DNA from: Sphingobacteriales bacterium
GTDB lineage: Bacteria; Bacteroidota; Bacteroidia; Chitinophagales; Chitinophagaceae
Direction of reading: 5' to 3'
Assembly (NCBI GenBank): GCA_012270485.1
Contig: JAAXIF010000019.1
Span: forward strand, 1-64,000
DNA: 64,000 nucleotides
Shown here: piece by piece, positions 10,578-20,557 of the stretch
Layout of the letters: each line of letters begins with the position of its first letter
Position numbering within the stretch: position 1 is the stretch's first letter
The notes under the pieces: model-generated
Seen by the model: the letters and a program-made list of their open reading frames with translations, nothing else
Databases searched by the model: none
Told to the model about the DNA's origin: nothing
Translations under genes and position numbers: made by a program

Positions 10578-11140
10578 TAGACCGCCATCACTTCTTTTTC
10601 TTTCGCGGCTAAATGTTTATCTACGAGTGTGATGAATTTATCGGTGATATCCTGAATACTTTTTTCAGCATCTTTTGCAGCGTCTTCACTCAAACCGTCT
10701 TTTTGTAATTTCTTCACCTGCTCAATGGCATCGCGACGGATATTTCTGATCGCTACTTTTGAATGTTCACCCTCACCTGCAGCTTTTTTTACCAACTCTC
10801 TTCTTCTTTCCTCTGTTAGCGGCGGGAGGTATAAACGTAATTGAACACCATCATTTTGAGGAGTGATGCCAATATTCGCAGCCATGATGGCCCTTTCAAT
10901 AGCAGCCAGCATGTTCTTTTCCCAAGGCTGAATACTAATGGTACGAACATCCAGCACGCTGATATTTGCTACCTGATTGATAGGCGTTGGTGAGCCATAA
11001 TAATCTACCATAATACCGTCCAACATGGTTGGATTGGCTTTTCCAGCCCTGATCTTCGTAAGCTCTGTTTCCAGGTGGCCAATCGCCTTGGTCATACTTT
11101 CTTCCGCATCGGCCAATATTAAATCCAAATCTTCTGACAT
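10577..11140 (-). CDS. frr: ribosome recycling factor
   Basis: LETELTKIRAGKANPTMLDGIMVDYYGSPTPINQVANIS; start MSEDLDLILADAEESM, upstream ORF part is repeat. Confidence 0.96.
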   Translation of the reverse strand: MSEDLDLILADAEESMTKAIGHLETELTKIRAGKANPTMLDGIMVDYYGSPTPINQVANISVLDVRTISIQPWEKNMLAAIERAIMAANIGITPQNDGVQLRLYLPPLTEERRRELVKKAAGEGEHSKVAIRNIRRDAIEQVKKLQKDGLSEDAAKDAEKSIQDITDKFITLVDKHLAAKEKEVMAV

Positions 11141-11171
11141 ATGATGATTTTGTGGGAGCAAATATAGTGAA

Positions 11172-11270
11172 TAGTCCATAGTCCATGGTCCATGGTAAAT
11201 TGTTTGATTCATACCCTACTTAGTTGACATTTTCTTCCCATGGACTATGGACCATCGACTATTGACTATC
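11172..11270. repeat. short-word inverted repeat, family A (copy A2)
   Basis: atagtccatagtccatggtccatgg ... ccatggactatggaccatcgactattgactatc between divergent frr and transketolase genes. Confidence 0.8.
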
Positions 11271-11305
11271 TCTATTCCCTATCTTCGCACCCACAAAACA
11301 AGCAT

Positions 11306-12148
11306 ATGGCAAGTATTCAGGAATTGAAAGCTGCGGCCTCACAGATCAGGCGCGATATCGTTAGAATGGTTCATGGGGTTCAAAGCGGACATCCGGGTGG
11401 TTCTCTAGGTTGTACCGACTTCCTAACCGCCCTGTTTTTTCATACCATGAAACATGACCGTCAGTTTAAGATGGATGGTGTGGGTGAAGATCTGTTCTTC
11501 CTTTCTAACGGACATATTTCTCCTGTTTACTACTCTGTTCTTTCTCGTTCAGGTTATTTCGACAAAAAAGAACTGGCCAGCTTCCGTAAACTGAATACAC
11601 GTTTACAAGGTCACCCTACTACACATGAAGATTTACCCGGTGTAAGAATAGCCAGCGGATCATTGGGTCAGGGTATGAGTGTGGCCATTGGTGCAGCACT
11701 GACTAAGAAATTCAACAACGACCCCCACCTTATTTTCTCTTTACATGGTGATGGTGAATTACAGGAAGGACAAATATGGGAAGCAGTGATGTTTGCTGCA
11801 CATAATAAGGTAGATAACCTGATTGCGACTGTAGACTGGAACGGACAACAGATTGATGGTCCAACCAGCAAAGTTTTATCACTCGATAATCTGCACGATA
11901 AATTCAAAGCCTTTAACTGGACAGTTCTGGATATGAACGGAAATGATATGGAAGATGTGGTAGCTGTGCTGGATAAAGCAAAGTCTATGACCGGACAAGG
12001 TAAACCCATCTCTATTCTAATGAAGACAGAAATGGGCAAAGGTGTTGACTTCATGGAAGGCAGCCATGAATGGCATGGTATTGCTCCTAGTGATGAGCAA
12101 TTAGCCAAAGCATTGGGACAATTAGAGGAAACTTTGGGGGATTATTAG
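11306..12148 (+). CDS. transketolase N-terminal subunit (TPP-binding half)
   Basis: SGHPGGSLGCTDFLTALFF, GHGELQEGQ-like GDGELQEGQIWEA; ends after TPP domain. Confidence 0.92.
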   Translation: MASIQELKAAASQIRRDIVRMVHGVQSGHPGGSLGCTDFLTALFFHTMKHDRQFKMDGVGEDLFFLSNGHISPVYYSVLSRSGYFDKKELASFRKLNTRLQGHPTTHEDLPGVRIASGSLGQGMSVAIGAALTKKFNNDPHLIFSLHGDGELQEGQIWEAVMFAAHNKVDNLIATVDWNGQQIDGPTSKVLSLDNLHDKFKAFNWTVLDMNGNDMEDVVAVLDKAKSMTGQGKPISILMKTEMGKGVDFMEGSHEWHGIAPSDEQLAKALGQLEETLGDY

Positions 12149-12186
12149 GAGAAGTCAGAAGTAAAAATTCAAAATACTTTTATTGC

Positions 12187-12211
12187 AGCCGCTTAGAAAA
12201 ACTAAGCGGCT
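12187..12211. terminator. hairpin terminator AGCCGCTTAG/CTAAGCGGCT
   Basis: 10-bp perfect stem, A5 loop, followed by ctttt. Confidence 0.75.
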
Positions 12212-12291
12212 CTTTTGTGTCATCCCTCGGTGCAACTCAGTGGTTTTTACCACAGAGGTAAAGGAGTATGGCACAGAGTTATACAGAGGGT

Positions 12292-13497
12292 TTATTTGAG
12301 TGCGAGTTCTTGACGGCTGGCTTTTCGAGAAGGGATCCATGCGGCAAGGAAACCGATGGTGGTTACAGTTAGGAGTACCAAAAGATAATCAGCAGGTATC
12401 AGTTTAACAGGATATGCTTTTACAATAAAAGTATCACCTGCCAATTTAATGAGTTCAAATTTAATTTGTATCCAACAGATAATTGTGGCAAGCAACATAC
12501 CCAACGCAGCTCCAAATCCGGCAAGTAATAATCCTTCTGATAAAAAGATAGCTTGAATGCGTTTTTGTGAGGCACCCATGGCTTGCAATACTGCAATATC
12601 TTTTTGTTTTTCCAATACTAACATCGTTAATGCTCCAATCATATTAAATGCAGCCACTACCAGTATCAAAGAAAGAATAGCATAGATCACCCATTTCTCC
12701 AATTGCATCACTGCATATAAACTCTTGTTTTGCTCATACCTTGTTTGCACCAAATACCGCTCTCCTAAAATCGATTGTAATTGTTCTTTGATCTTATCTG
12801 CATCACCGGCTACTTTTAACTCGGCAGCACTGTATTCATCTGCTTCCATATTGAGCATATAACGGAAGAAAGCGAGATTGGTAAAAGCATATTTGTTATC
12901 GAATTCTTGCTGTACTTGAAATGTGCCACTGGCTGTAATATTGTTGACACTGAGTCCATCCAAGGAATTAAAACTGGCTTTCCTGTTAGGTGTATACAAC
13001 GTGAGTGGATAAATACCTCGCTCCACATCTGCCCCAATCGCATTTTCTATTCCATAGCCTAATACAATAGACGGTGTTTCCAATGTTCCCAATGCAAACT
13101 TTCCTCGCTTGATATGATCAGTAATTTTATTGGTAGCTACATATTGTTCATCCACCCCTTTTACCAATACAATAGACTGATAAGGACCATTCACCAACAA
13201 TGCTTTTTCTTCTGCTACCAAACTAAATACAGCGACTCCGGGTGTTGACTTAATTTTTTGTTGTTGCTGCGTGTTGAGTGTAATGATTTTCCCTTTTGTC
13301 GGAGCAATCCGAATATCCGTATAAAAATCTGTGTACAGTCCCTTAACCAATTCTTCAAACCCATTGAATACACTGAGTATGATAATAAGTGCTGCACAAC
13401 CCACCGTAATAGCCGTTACGCTGATCCATGCAATGACATTGATGGCATTGGTAGATTTTTTCGATCTAAAATAGCGCCAGGCAAAGAGAAGGTTCAC
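12292..13497 (-). CDS. FtsX/LolC-E type ABC transporter permease
   Basis: N-terminal FAWRYFRSKKSTNAINVIAWISV, C-terminal LEKQKDIAVLQAMGAS. Confidence 0.88.
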   Translation of the reverse strand: MNLLFAWRYFRSKKSTNAINVIAWISVTAITVGCAALIIILSVFNGFEELVKGLYTDFYTDIRIAPTKGKIITLNTQQQQKIKSTPGVAVFSLVAEEKALLVNGPYQSIVLVKGVDEQYVATNKITDHIKRGKFALGTLETPSIVLGYGIENAIGADVERGIYPLTLYTPNRKASFNSLDGLSVNNITASGTFQVQQEFDNKYAFTNLAFFRYMLNMEADEYSAAELKVAGDADKIKEQLQSILGERYLVQTRYEQNKSLYAVMQLEKWVIYAILSLILVVAAFNMIGALTMLVLEKQKDIAVLQAMGASQKRIQAIFLSEGLLLAGFGAALGMLLATIICWIQIKFELIKLAGDTFIVKAYPVKLIPADYLLVLLTVTTIGFLAAWIPSRKASRQELALK

Positions 13498-13506
13498 GGG
13501 ATGGGT

Positions 13507-13613
13507 GTGAATGGTGAATTGTCAATTATGAATTTATATTTGTGAATTGTCAATTGTGAATTGTGAATGATAAATCATCTCTGGTATTCACCATTCACAA
13601 TTGACGATTCACA
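13507..13613. repeat. short-word inverted repeat, family B (copy B1)
   Basis: gtgaatggtgaattgtcaattatgaatt...gtgaattgtcaattgtgaattgtgaatga ... attcaccattcacaattgacgattcac. Confidence 0.8.
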
Positions 13614-13988
13614 TTACTCATTTCCCTCCCCCTTCTTCTCCTCATTAATATTCTTAAATATCTCTTCCATTTTGAACACATAATCCAACGTGTCATCGAG
13701 ATAAAAATGAAGAACGGGTATTCGGCGGAGTTGGTGTTTCATTTTATCAGCCAATTCTTTCTTGATCTCCCATGCACGACCTTCTATCGTCTTCATGGTG
13801 GCTTTTGCATCTTTTACCTGGAACAGACTGAGATAAATTCTGGCTTCCAACAGATCGGGAGTAACTTTAACAGAGGAAATAGATACCATTCCTCCATCGA
13901 GCATGGAAAGATTCAGTCTCCTGAAAATATCATTCATTTCCTCTTGAATGGCTCCTGCTACCTGACGCTGACGTTTTCCTTCTTCCAT
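13614..13988 (-). CDS. rbfA: ribosome-binding factor A
   Basis: RQRQVAGAIQEEMNDIFRR, VSSVKVTPDLLEARIYLS-like, RIPVLHFYLDDTLDY. Confidence 0.92.
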   Translation of the reverse strand: MEEGKRQRQVAGAIQEEMNDIFRRLNLSMLDGGMVSISSVKVTPDLLEARIYLSLFQVKDAKATMKTIEGRAWEIKKELADKMKHQLRRIPVLHFYLDDTLDYVFKMEEIFKNINEEKKGEGNE

Positions 13989-14052
13989 GTTGAACTGTTT
14001 GATTGGCTGTAAAATTACTTACTTTGCTGTGTTTTACCGATTTTATCCTGAT

Positions 14053-15873
14053 ATGAAGCGTTTTTCAAGAATACTTTTTTACCTGAGGAGTCAGAAGCAG
14101 AACATCGTACTGTATTTGATTTTTACCCTATTCTCCATCCTTTTTTCATTGGTTTCATTGGCTATGTTGGCCCCTTTTCTACAATTGCTTTTCAATAAAT
14201 CAGCATTGATCAATGTTGAGCCAGCATTTGCTTTGACTGCCAACGGCGTGTTAAATTATCTAAAATACTTCATCAGCAAGCTCATTACCGAAAACGGGGA
14301 AGTGTATGCTTTAGGAGCTATTTGCGGACTTATCATCGTTTCCGTATTCTTTAAGAATGTTTTTACCTATCTCGCATTTAGAGTTTTAGCTCCCATGCGT
14401 AACCATGTAATGACCAAGTTGCGCGCCGACCTTTACAGCAAGATATTAGATCTTCCGATCGGATACTTTACAGAACAAAAAAAAGGCGATATCATCAGTC
14501 GCATGAGTAATGACGCCAATGAAGTAGAATGGAGTGTAATGGGTACACTCGAAGCATTGATTCGCGACCCACTCAACATCATCATCATTCTTGTTTTTCT
14601 AGTGATGTTGAGTCCGGCATTGTCTTTATTCTTATTAGTATTATTACCTCTCACAGGTTTTATCATCGGAAGATTGAGTCGATCATTGAAAAAACAGTCT
14701 ACCTCCTCTCAGGAAAAATTAGGCACGTTGATGTCAATACTTGATGAAACACTTGGCGGATTACGTGTGATCAAAGCATTCAATGCCGAGAAAATATTAC
14801 ACAACAAATTCATCACCAATAACAATACACTGAATCAGATCCGTAATAAGATGAATTTCCGGAAAGACCTGGCTTCACCTTTGTCTGAGTTTTTGGGTGT
14901 GCTGGTATTGTCTTGTATTCTTTGGTTTGGTGGTAAATTGGTATTGGATGGACAATTCGGATTAGAACCGGAAAGTTTCATCACTTATATTGTTTTCTTC
15001 ACCCAAATCATCAATCCGGCGAAATCATTGTCCGGCTCATTTTACAGTGCCCAGCGTGGTAGTGCTGCCATACAGCGAATTGAGGAAATTTTGAAAGCAC
15101 CTGTCACCGTTACCGATCAACCCAATGCCAAAACCCTCACTGAATTCAATACCAGTATTGAATTTAAAAATGTTTCTTTCTCTTATGAAGATGTGACCAT
15201 CTTAAAAAATATCAACCTAAAGATTGAAAAAGGGAAAACCATTGCCTTGGTTGGATCATCCGGTGCGGGTAAAAGTACCCTCGCAGATCTCATTCCTCGT
15301 TTTCATGATGTATCAAGTGGTGAGATTTTAATTGATGGCGTAAACATCAAAGCATACACACTACATTCCATTAGAAGTCAGATGGGTATTGTAACACAAG
15401 AGCCCATACTATTCAATGATACCATTGCCAATAATATTGCATTGGGTATCGATCATGCTGATCAAAGACAGATTGAGCAGGCTGCAAAAGTTGCCAATGC
15501 CTATGATTTTATTCAGCGAAAAGAAGAAGGCTTTGATACCAATATTGGTGATCGTGGTACCAAACTCAGTGGTGGTGAGCGTCAGCGTGTAACCATTGCA
15601 CGTGCCGTATTAAAAAATCCACCGATTTTGATTTTAGATGAAGCCACTTCATCATTAGATACAGAAAGTGAAAGACTGGTACAAGACGCCATCAATAATA
15701 TGATGCAACAAAGAACCTCTATAGTCATTGCCCACCGTCTCTCCACCATCCGTAATGCCGATGAGATCATCGTTCTCCAAAAAGGAGAAATAGCAGAAAG
15801 AGGTACACATGATGAATTACTGTTGATGGGAGGAATTTATAAGAAATTAGTAGAGATGCAGGAAGTTAGATAA
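14053..15873 (+). CDS. ABC transporter, fused permease/ATPase (MsbA-like exporter)
   Basis: Walker A GSSGAGKSTL, LSGGERQRVTIARA, ILDEATSSLD. Confidence 0.93.
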   Translation: MKRFSRILFYLRSQKQNIVLYLIFTLFSILFSLVSLAMLAPFLQLLFNKSALINVEPAFALTANGVLNYLKYFISKLITENGEVYALGAICGLIIVSVFFKNVFTYLAFRVLAPMRNHVMTKLRADLYSKILDLPIGYFTEQKKGDIISRMSNDANEVEWSVMGTLEALIRDPLNIIIILVFLVMLSPALSLFLLVLLPLTGFIIGRLSRSLKKQSTSSQEKLGTLMSILDETLGGLRVIKAFNAEKILHNKFITNNNTLNQIRNKMNFRKDLASPLSEFLGVLVLSCILWFGGKLVLDGQFGLEPESFITYIVFFTQIINPAKSLSGSFYSAQRGSAAIQRIEEILKAPVTVTDQPNAKTLTEFNTSIEFKNVSFSYEDVTILKNINLKIEKGKTIALVGSSGAGKSTLADLIPRFHDVSSGEILIDGVNIKAYTLHSIRSQMGIVTQEPILFNDTIANNIALGIDHADQRQIEQAAKVANAYDFIQRKEEGFDTNIGDRGTKLSGGERQRVTIARAVLKNPPILILDEATSSLDTESERLVQDAINNMMQQRTSIVIAHRLSTIRNADEIIVLQKGEIAERGTHDELLLMGGIYKKLVEMQEVR

Positions 15874-15994
15874 CCCCCCGGCCCCCTGAAGAGTGAGTTT
15901 TGAAACCTCATAAAAATTAGAGCCGCTTAGAAAACTAAGCGGCTCTAATTTTTTGTACCCATCATAACTCCCCCTTCAGGGGGTCGGGGGGTTG
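15872..15994. repeat. GC-rich inverted repeat pair (family L) enclosing a terminator
   Basis: aaccccccggccccctgaag ... ctcccccttcagggggtcggggggtt around the hairpin at 15913-15952. Confidence 0.75.
15913..15952. terminator. bidirectional terminator hairpin
   Basis: AAAATTAGAGCCGCTTAG / CTAAGCGGCTCTAATTTT perfect 18-bp stem, AAAA loop. Confidence 0.88.
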
Positions 15995-15995
15995 G

Positions 15996-16937
15996 TTATT
16001 CAGCACTAGGCTTCACCAAACCCAGCTTTGCTTCCAGACTTAAGGTTGCATGCGGCACCGCACGTAAGCGGGCTTTATCGATCAACTTACCGGTTACACG
16101 GCAGATACCGTAGGTTTTGTTTTCGATACGCATCAATGCTTTCTCTAAATGATCAATATAAGTAATCTGACGGCTAGCCATTTGGCTGAGCTGCTCTCTT
16201 TCCATACTCATACTGCCATCTTCCATGGTCATATAACGAGCATCGTCATTATCACCACCCATTTCATCTTTACGGGTAATCAGACCTTGGAGATAAGTCA
16301 GCTCTTTTTTAGCTGCCTCCAGTTTTTTATTGATTAAATCTCGGAATTCATTCAGATCCGCATCACTGTATTTAACTAATGTTTCGTTGCTTCTCACAGT
16401 TTCTACTCTTTTTTCTAATGGTGTATATCCGGGCTGATAAGGGACGCTGCTTTTGGTACTAGTCTTAGGAACTTTTACCTCTTTCAGCGGCTCTGGTGCT
16501 CTACGCACTGGTTTCACAGGCGGAGCTGGTGGCCCTTTTGGTTCTGGTTTCTTCATCGGTGGTAATGGCGTAGATACAGGCTTAGCAGCCGGTGCAGGAG
16601 CCGGAGCTTTTGCAACAGGCTTAGCCGGTACAGCAGCTTTCTTAACAGGAACTGGTGCCGGTTTAGGAGCTGGTTTAGCTGCAGGTTTAGCTACTTTCAC
16701 AGGTGCTTTAGCAGCCGGCTTAGGAGCAGCCTTTTTTGCAGGTGCTGGTTTTACTGCTGCTTTCTTAGCAGGAGCCGCTTTTTTAGCTGCCGGTTTAGGT
16801 GCTGGCTTAGCTGCTTTTTTAGGAGCAGGTTTAGCAGCAGCCTTTTTAGGAGCTGGTTTTGAAGCTGTTTTCTTGGCTGGTGCCGCCTTTGCAGCCGGTT
16901 TTTTCGCTGCCTTAGGGGCTGGTTTTTTAGTAGCCAT
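15996..16937 (-). CDS. TraR/DksA-type protein with long Ala/Lys/Pro-rich (histone H1-like) N-terminal tail
   Basis: N-terminal MATKKPAPKAAKKPAAKAAPAKKTASKPAPKK repeats; C-terminal YGICRVTGKLIDKARLRAVPHATLSLEAK. Confidence 0.88.
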   Translation of the reverse strand: MATKKPAPKAAKKPAAKAAPAKKTASKPAPKKAAAKPAPKKAAKPAPKPAAKKAAPAKKAAVKPAPAKKAAPKPAAKAPVKVAKPAAKPAPKPAPVPVKKAAVPAKPVAKAPAPAPAAKPVSTPLPPMKKPEPKGPPAPPVKPVRRAPEPLKEVKVPKTSTKSSVPYQPGYTPLEKRVETVRSNETLVKYSDADLNEFRDLINKKLEAAKKELTYLQGLITRKDEMGGDNDDARYMTMEDGSMSMEREQLSQMASRQITYIDHLEKALMRIENKTYGICRVTGKLIDKARLRAVPHATLSLEAKLGLVKPSAE

Positions 16938-16943
16938 ACGCTT

Positions 16944-19900
16944 TTATCCTTTTTTGTTTACTACCACTTTCAACAGGGTATCATTGACTTCGATCTCAGT
17001 ACCATCCGATAATTCAGGTACCCATTCAATGATATCTGCTAAAATTTCGCGGCAAATATAATCGTTATACTTAACAATAGACTCCTTAAGGCCTTCAGCC
17101 TCAAGAACGGTCACGAATATACGGTCTGTGAGTTCAAAACCGCTTTCTTTCCGAATATTTTGTATCCGATTGACGAATTCACGGGCATCTCCCTCCTGTT
17201 TTAGCTCCTCAGTGAGGGTAATATCCAGGGCTACGGTCAAACTACCCTTGCCTGCCACACTCCATCCCGGAATATCTTCTGCGGCGATCTCCACCTCAGA
17301 TAATAAAATGGTAATCGTCTCGCCATCCAAATTCAAGTCTATTTGACCCGCTTTCTCAATCGTAGCGATCTCATGCTGACCGAATCCGGTGATCAATGCA
17401 CCTGCTGCTTTCATTTTTGCACCTAGTTTAGTACCCAGTGCTTTGAAATTAGGCTTGATCTTTTTCTTGATAATCCCTTCTGTATCGGTGATGTATTCCA
17501 TCTCCTTAACATTTACCTCGGCCTTGATCAGGTCTTCGATCAATTCCAACTGATGTTTCATATTGGGATCGAGTACCGGTATCAACACTTTCTGTAAAGG
17601 CTGTCTAACCTTGATGTTTACTTTTTTACGTAGTGATAATACCAACGAACATACATCCTGCGCCAATTGCATTCGCTCTTCCAATACTTCATCAATCGCT
17701 GATTCATTAGCCACAGGGAAATCTGCATGGTGAACAGATCTAACATCAAATCTATTCGTTACAGCATTCAGATTTCTGAACACCGCATCACTAAAGAACG
17801 GAGAAATAGGCGCCATCAATCTTACAATCGTCTCCAAACACGCATATAAAGTTTGGTAAGCACTGATTTTATCGGTTTCATAATCACCTTTCCAAAAACG
17901 ACGACGACACAAACGCACATACCAGTTACTCAAATGCTCATCCACAAATTCTTCAATAGCTCTTCCCGCGATCGTTGGCTCATAATCATCCATTGCTGCG
18001 GTTACTTTTTTCACCAAACTATTGAGTGAAGAAAGAATCCAACGATCAATCTCAGGTCTATCTGCCAATGCAATTGGCGTTTCTTTGAATGCAAATCCAT
18101 CTACATTTGCATATAGCACAAAGAACTGATAGGTATTGTATAAAGTACCAAAGAATTTACGCTGCACTTCCTGAATACCTGCTAAATCGAATTTCAAATT
18201 ATCCCAAGGTGATGCATTCGTGATCAAATACCACCGTGTTGCATCAGCACCATATTTTTCAATGGTTTCAAACGGATTCACCACATTACCCAAACGCTTA
18301 CTCATTTTGTTTCCGTTCTTATCCAATACCAATCCATTACTCACAACGGTTTTGTAAGCCACACTATCAAATAGCATCACACCAATGGCATGTAACGTAT
18401 AGAACCATCCACGCGTTTGGTCAACACCTTCTGCAATAAAGTCTGCAGGGAATGATTGTCCTTTATCTACTAATTCCTTGTTTTCAAAAGGATAATGCCA
18501 TTGTGCATAGGGCATGGCACCACTATCAAACCACACGTCGATCAGATCGGGTACCCTATGCATAGGTTTTCCTGAAGGACTCACCAATACGATCTCATCC
18601 ACATAAGGTTTATGCAGATCGAGAATGCCTTCATGCAAATAGTTCTTGTTGACATCACCACCCAATACTTCATTAGCTTTGCGAATACCTTCATTCAGTT
18701 CTTCGATGGAACCGATACAAACTTCTTCACTACCATCTTCTGTACGCCAAACAGGCAAAGGCGTTCCCCAATAGCGACTGCGACTCAAGTTCCAGTCTAC
18801 CATGTTTTCCAGCCAATTACCAAAACGTCCTTCACCGGTACTTTTCGGTTTCCAGTTGATGGTTTTATTCAATTCCACCATTCTGTCTTTCACCGCAGTA
18901 GTCTTGATGAACCAAGCATCTAAAGGATAATAAAGAATCGGTTTATCTGTTCTCCAACAATGCGGATAACTGTGTTCGTATTTTTCAACTTTGAAAGCAC
19001 GATTCTCTTTTTTCAGTTTTACGCAGATGTCTACGTTTACATCTACATAGTCTTTCTCATCTTTATAATTCTTCACATAGCGACCACTAAACTCTCCCAA
19101 TCCGTCCACAAATTTTCCTTCTCTATCCACCATGGTTAGGATACCGATATTGTATTTCTGTCCAACCTTATAATCATCTGCACCAAATGCAGGAGCCGTG
19201 TGCACGATACCGGTACCGTCTTCAGTCGTTACAAAATCACCACACAATACACGGAAAGGTTTTGCACCCGGTGTAATTTCTTCAACTACTGATGTTGAGT
19301 TGGCTTCGTAAGGAAGCAATTGTTCATAAGTGGCATCTTCAATAACAGATCCTTTGAACTCAGTGATGATTTTCCAAGGCAATAATTTTACTTCTGCATG
19401 GTATCCGGCAAAATCACCATTCTCACCTTCCGGCTTGAAATACTTACCCAGCAAGGCTTTTGCAAGCACCACGAATACAGGCAGGTGTGTATATGGATTG
19501 AAAGTTTGTACCAGTACATAATCAATATTCGGTCCAACTGTCAATCCTAAATTTGAAGGCAATGTCCATGGAGTGGTTGTCCATGCCATGAAAAATACTT
19601 CATCATTCGAAGTTGAAAATTCATTATTCGATATTGCTTCGAAAAGAAATTCAGTTTTCGAACTACGTATGGCTTTAAACATCGCCACTGCACTTGTATC
19701 CTTTACATCCTTATAAGTTCCGGGCTGATTCAACTCATGCGAACTCAATCCGGTTCCAGCCGCCGGTGAGTAAGGTTGAATGGATACACTTTCATACAAG
19801 TATCCTTTTTTGTACAACTCACTCAATATCCACCACAGCGATTCAATGTATTTGTTATCGAAAGTGATATAGGGATCATTCAGATCTACCCAGTATCCCA

Positions 19901-20318
19901 TTTTGGTAGTTATATCATCCCAAATGTCTTTGTAACGCATCACTGCCTCACGACATTTCTGATTGTAATCCTCCACAGAAATTTTCTTACCGATATCTTC
20001 TTTGGTAATACCCAATTCTTTCTCAACACCCAATTCCACCGGCAATCCATGGGTATCCCATCCGCCTTTACGCTTCACCTGAAAACCTTGCATGGTTTTA
20101 TAGCGACACACCATATCTTTTAACGTACGGGAAATGACATGGTGAATACCGGGCATACCGTTGGCACTGGGCGGACCCTCATAAAACACAAAAGGTGTTT
20201 TGCCTTCTCTCAGCGCAACACTTTGTTCAAAAGCCTGTCCATCCTTCCATTTGGCCAGTATCTCTTTTTCGATAGCAGGCAGGTTCAATCCTGAAAATTC
20301 AGCGTATTTAGCACTCAT
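16944..20318 (-). CDS. ileS: isoleucyl-tRNA synthetase
   Basis: YEGPPSANGMPGIHHVISRTLKD, WTTTPWTLPSN, DKNGNKMSKRLGN. Confidence 0.97.
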   Translation of the reverse strand: MSAKYAEFSGLNLPAIEKEILAKWKDGQAFEQSVALREGKTPFVFYEGPPSANGMPGIHHVISRTLKDMVCRYKTMQGFQVKRKGGWDTHGLPVELGVEKELGITKEDIGKKISVEDYNQKCREAVMRYKDIWDDITTKMGYWVDLNDPYITFDNKYIESLWWILSELYKKGYLYESVSIQPYSPAAGTGLSSHELNQPGTYKDVKDTSAVAMFKAIRSSKTEFLFEAISNNEFSTSNDEVFFMAWTTTPWTLPSNLGLTVGPNIDYVLVQTFNPYTHLPVFVVLAKALLGKYFKPEGENGDFAGYHAEVKLLPWKIITEFKGSVIEDATYEQLLPYEANSTSVVEEITPGAKPFRVLCGDFVTTEDGTGIVHTAPAFGADDYKVGQKYNIGILTMVDREGKFVDGLGEFSGRYVKNYKDEKDYVDVNVDICVKLKKENRAFKVEKYEHSYPHCWRTDKPILYYPLDAWFIKTTAVKDRMVELNKTINWKPKSTGEGRFGNWLENMVDWNLSRSRYWGTPLPVWRTEDGSEEVCIGSIEELNEGIRKANEVLGGDVNKNYLHEGILDLHKPYVDEIVLVSPSGKPMHRVPDLIDVWFDSGAMPYAQWHYPFENKELVDKGQSFPADFIAEGVDQTRGWFYTLHAIGVMLFDSVAYKTVVSNGLVLDKNGNKMSKRLGNVVNPFETIEKYGADATRWYLITNASPWDNLKFDLAGIQEVQRKFFGTLYNTYQFFVLYANVDGFAFKETPIALADRPEIDRWILSSLNSLVKKVTAAMDDYEPTIAGRAIEEFVDEHLSNWYVRLCRRRFWKGDYETDKISAYQTLYACLETIVRLMAPISPFFSDAVFRNLNAVTNRFDVRSVHHADFPVANESAIDEVLEERMQLAQDVCSLVLSLRKKVNIKVRQPLQKVLIPVLDPNMKHQLELIEDLIKAEVNVKEMEYITDTEGIIKKKIKPNFKALGTKLGAKMKAAGALITGFGQHEIATIEKAGQIDLNLDGETITILLSEVEIAAEDIPGWSVAGKGSLTVALDITLTEELKQEGDAREFVNRIQNIRKESGFELTDRIFVTVLEAEGLKESIVKYNDYICREILADIIEWVPELSDGTEIEVNDTLLKVVVNKKG
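19602..19663. repeat. possible repeat-derived in-frame insert in ileS (family J)
   Basis: atcattcgaagttgaaaattcattattcgatattgcttcgaaaagaaattcagttttcgaa: iterated TTCGA words. Confidence 0.4.
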
Positions 20319-20415
20319 AGTCTTTCGGTCAGCTTGAAAATTACCTGTAATCCTTTAACAGGCAGGTTTTAAAGGCTGCGAAGGTATGAAATGTGGGGGA
20401 GGAAAAGGGAGGGGG

Positions 20416-20557
20416 AAAAGTCAAAAGTCAAAAGTCAAAAGATGATTACTGGCGTAAAAAATACCTAATAAAATGATTATCAATAAGTTAAAAGAATAGA
20501 TATCGTACGAATTCTTTCCCCTTTCACTTTTGATTTTTCACTTTTGACTTTTGAATT
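20416..20557. repeat. short-word inverted repeat, family E
   Basis: aaaagtcaaaagtcaaaagtcaaaag ... cttttgatttttcacttttgacttttgaatt. Confidence 0.7.

Noticed and set aside
10935-11186. 83-aa ORF starting MDYGLFTIFAP overlapping frr
   Set aside because: Alternative frame of frr preceded by repeat sequence; no homologous motifs.
13507-13613. Possible CRISPR array because of iterated GTGAATT/CAATTG words
   Set aside because: Units are about 7-9 nt, imperfect, without uniform repeats or spacers, and no cas genes are present; better seen as short-word inverted repeats.
16453-17061. 202-aa plus-strand ORF rich in Gly/Ala/Phe
   Set aside because: Antisense shadow of the low-complexity Lys/Ala/Pro tail of the DksA-like gene; no independent signal.
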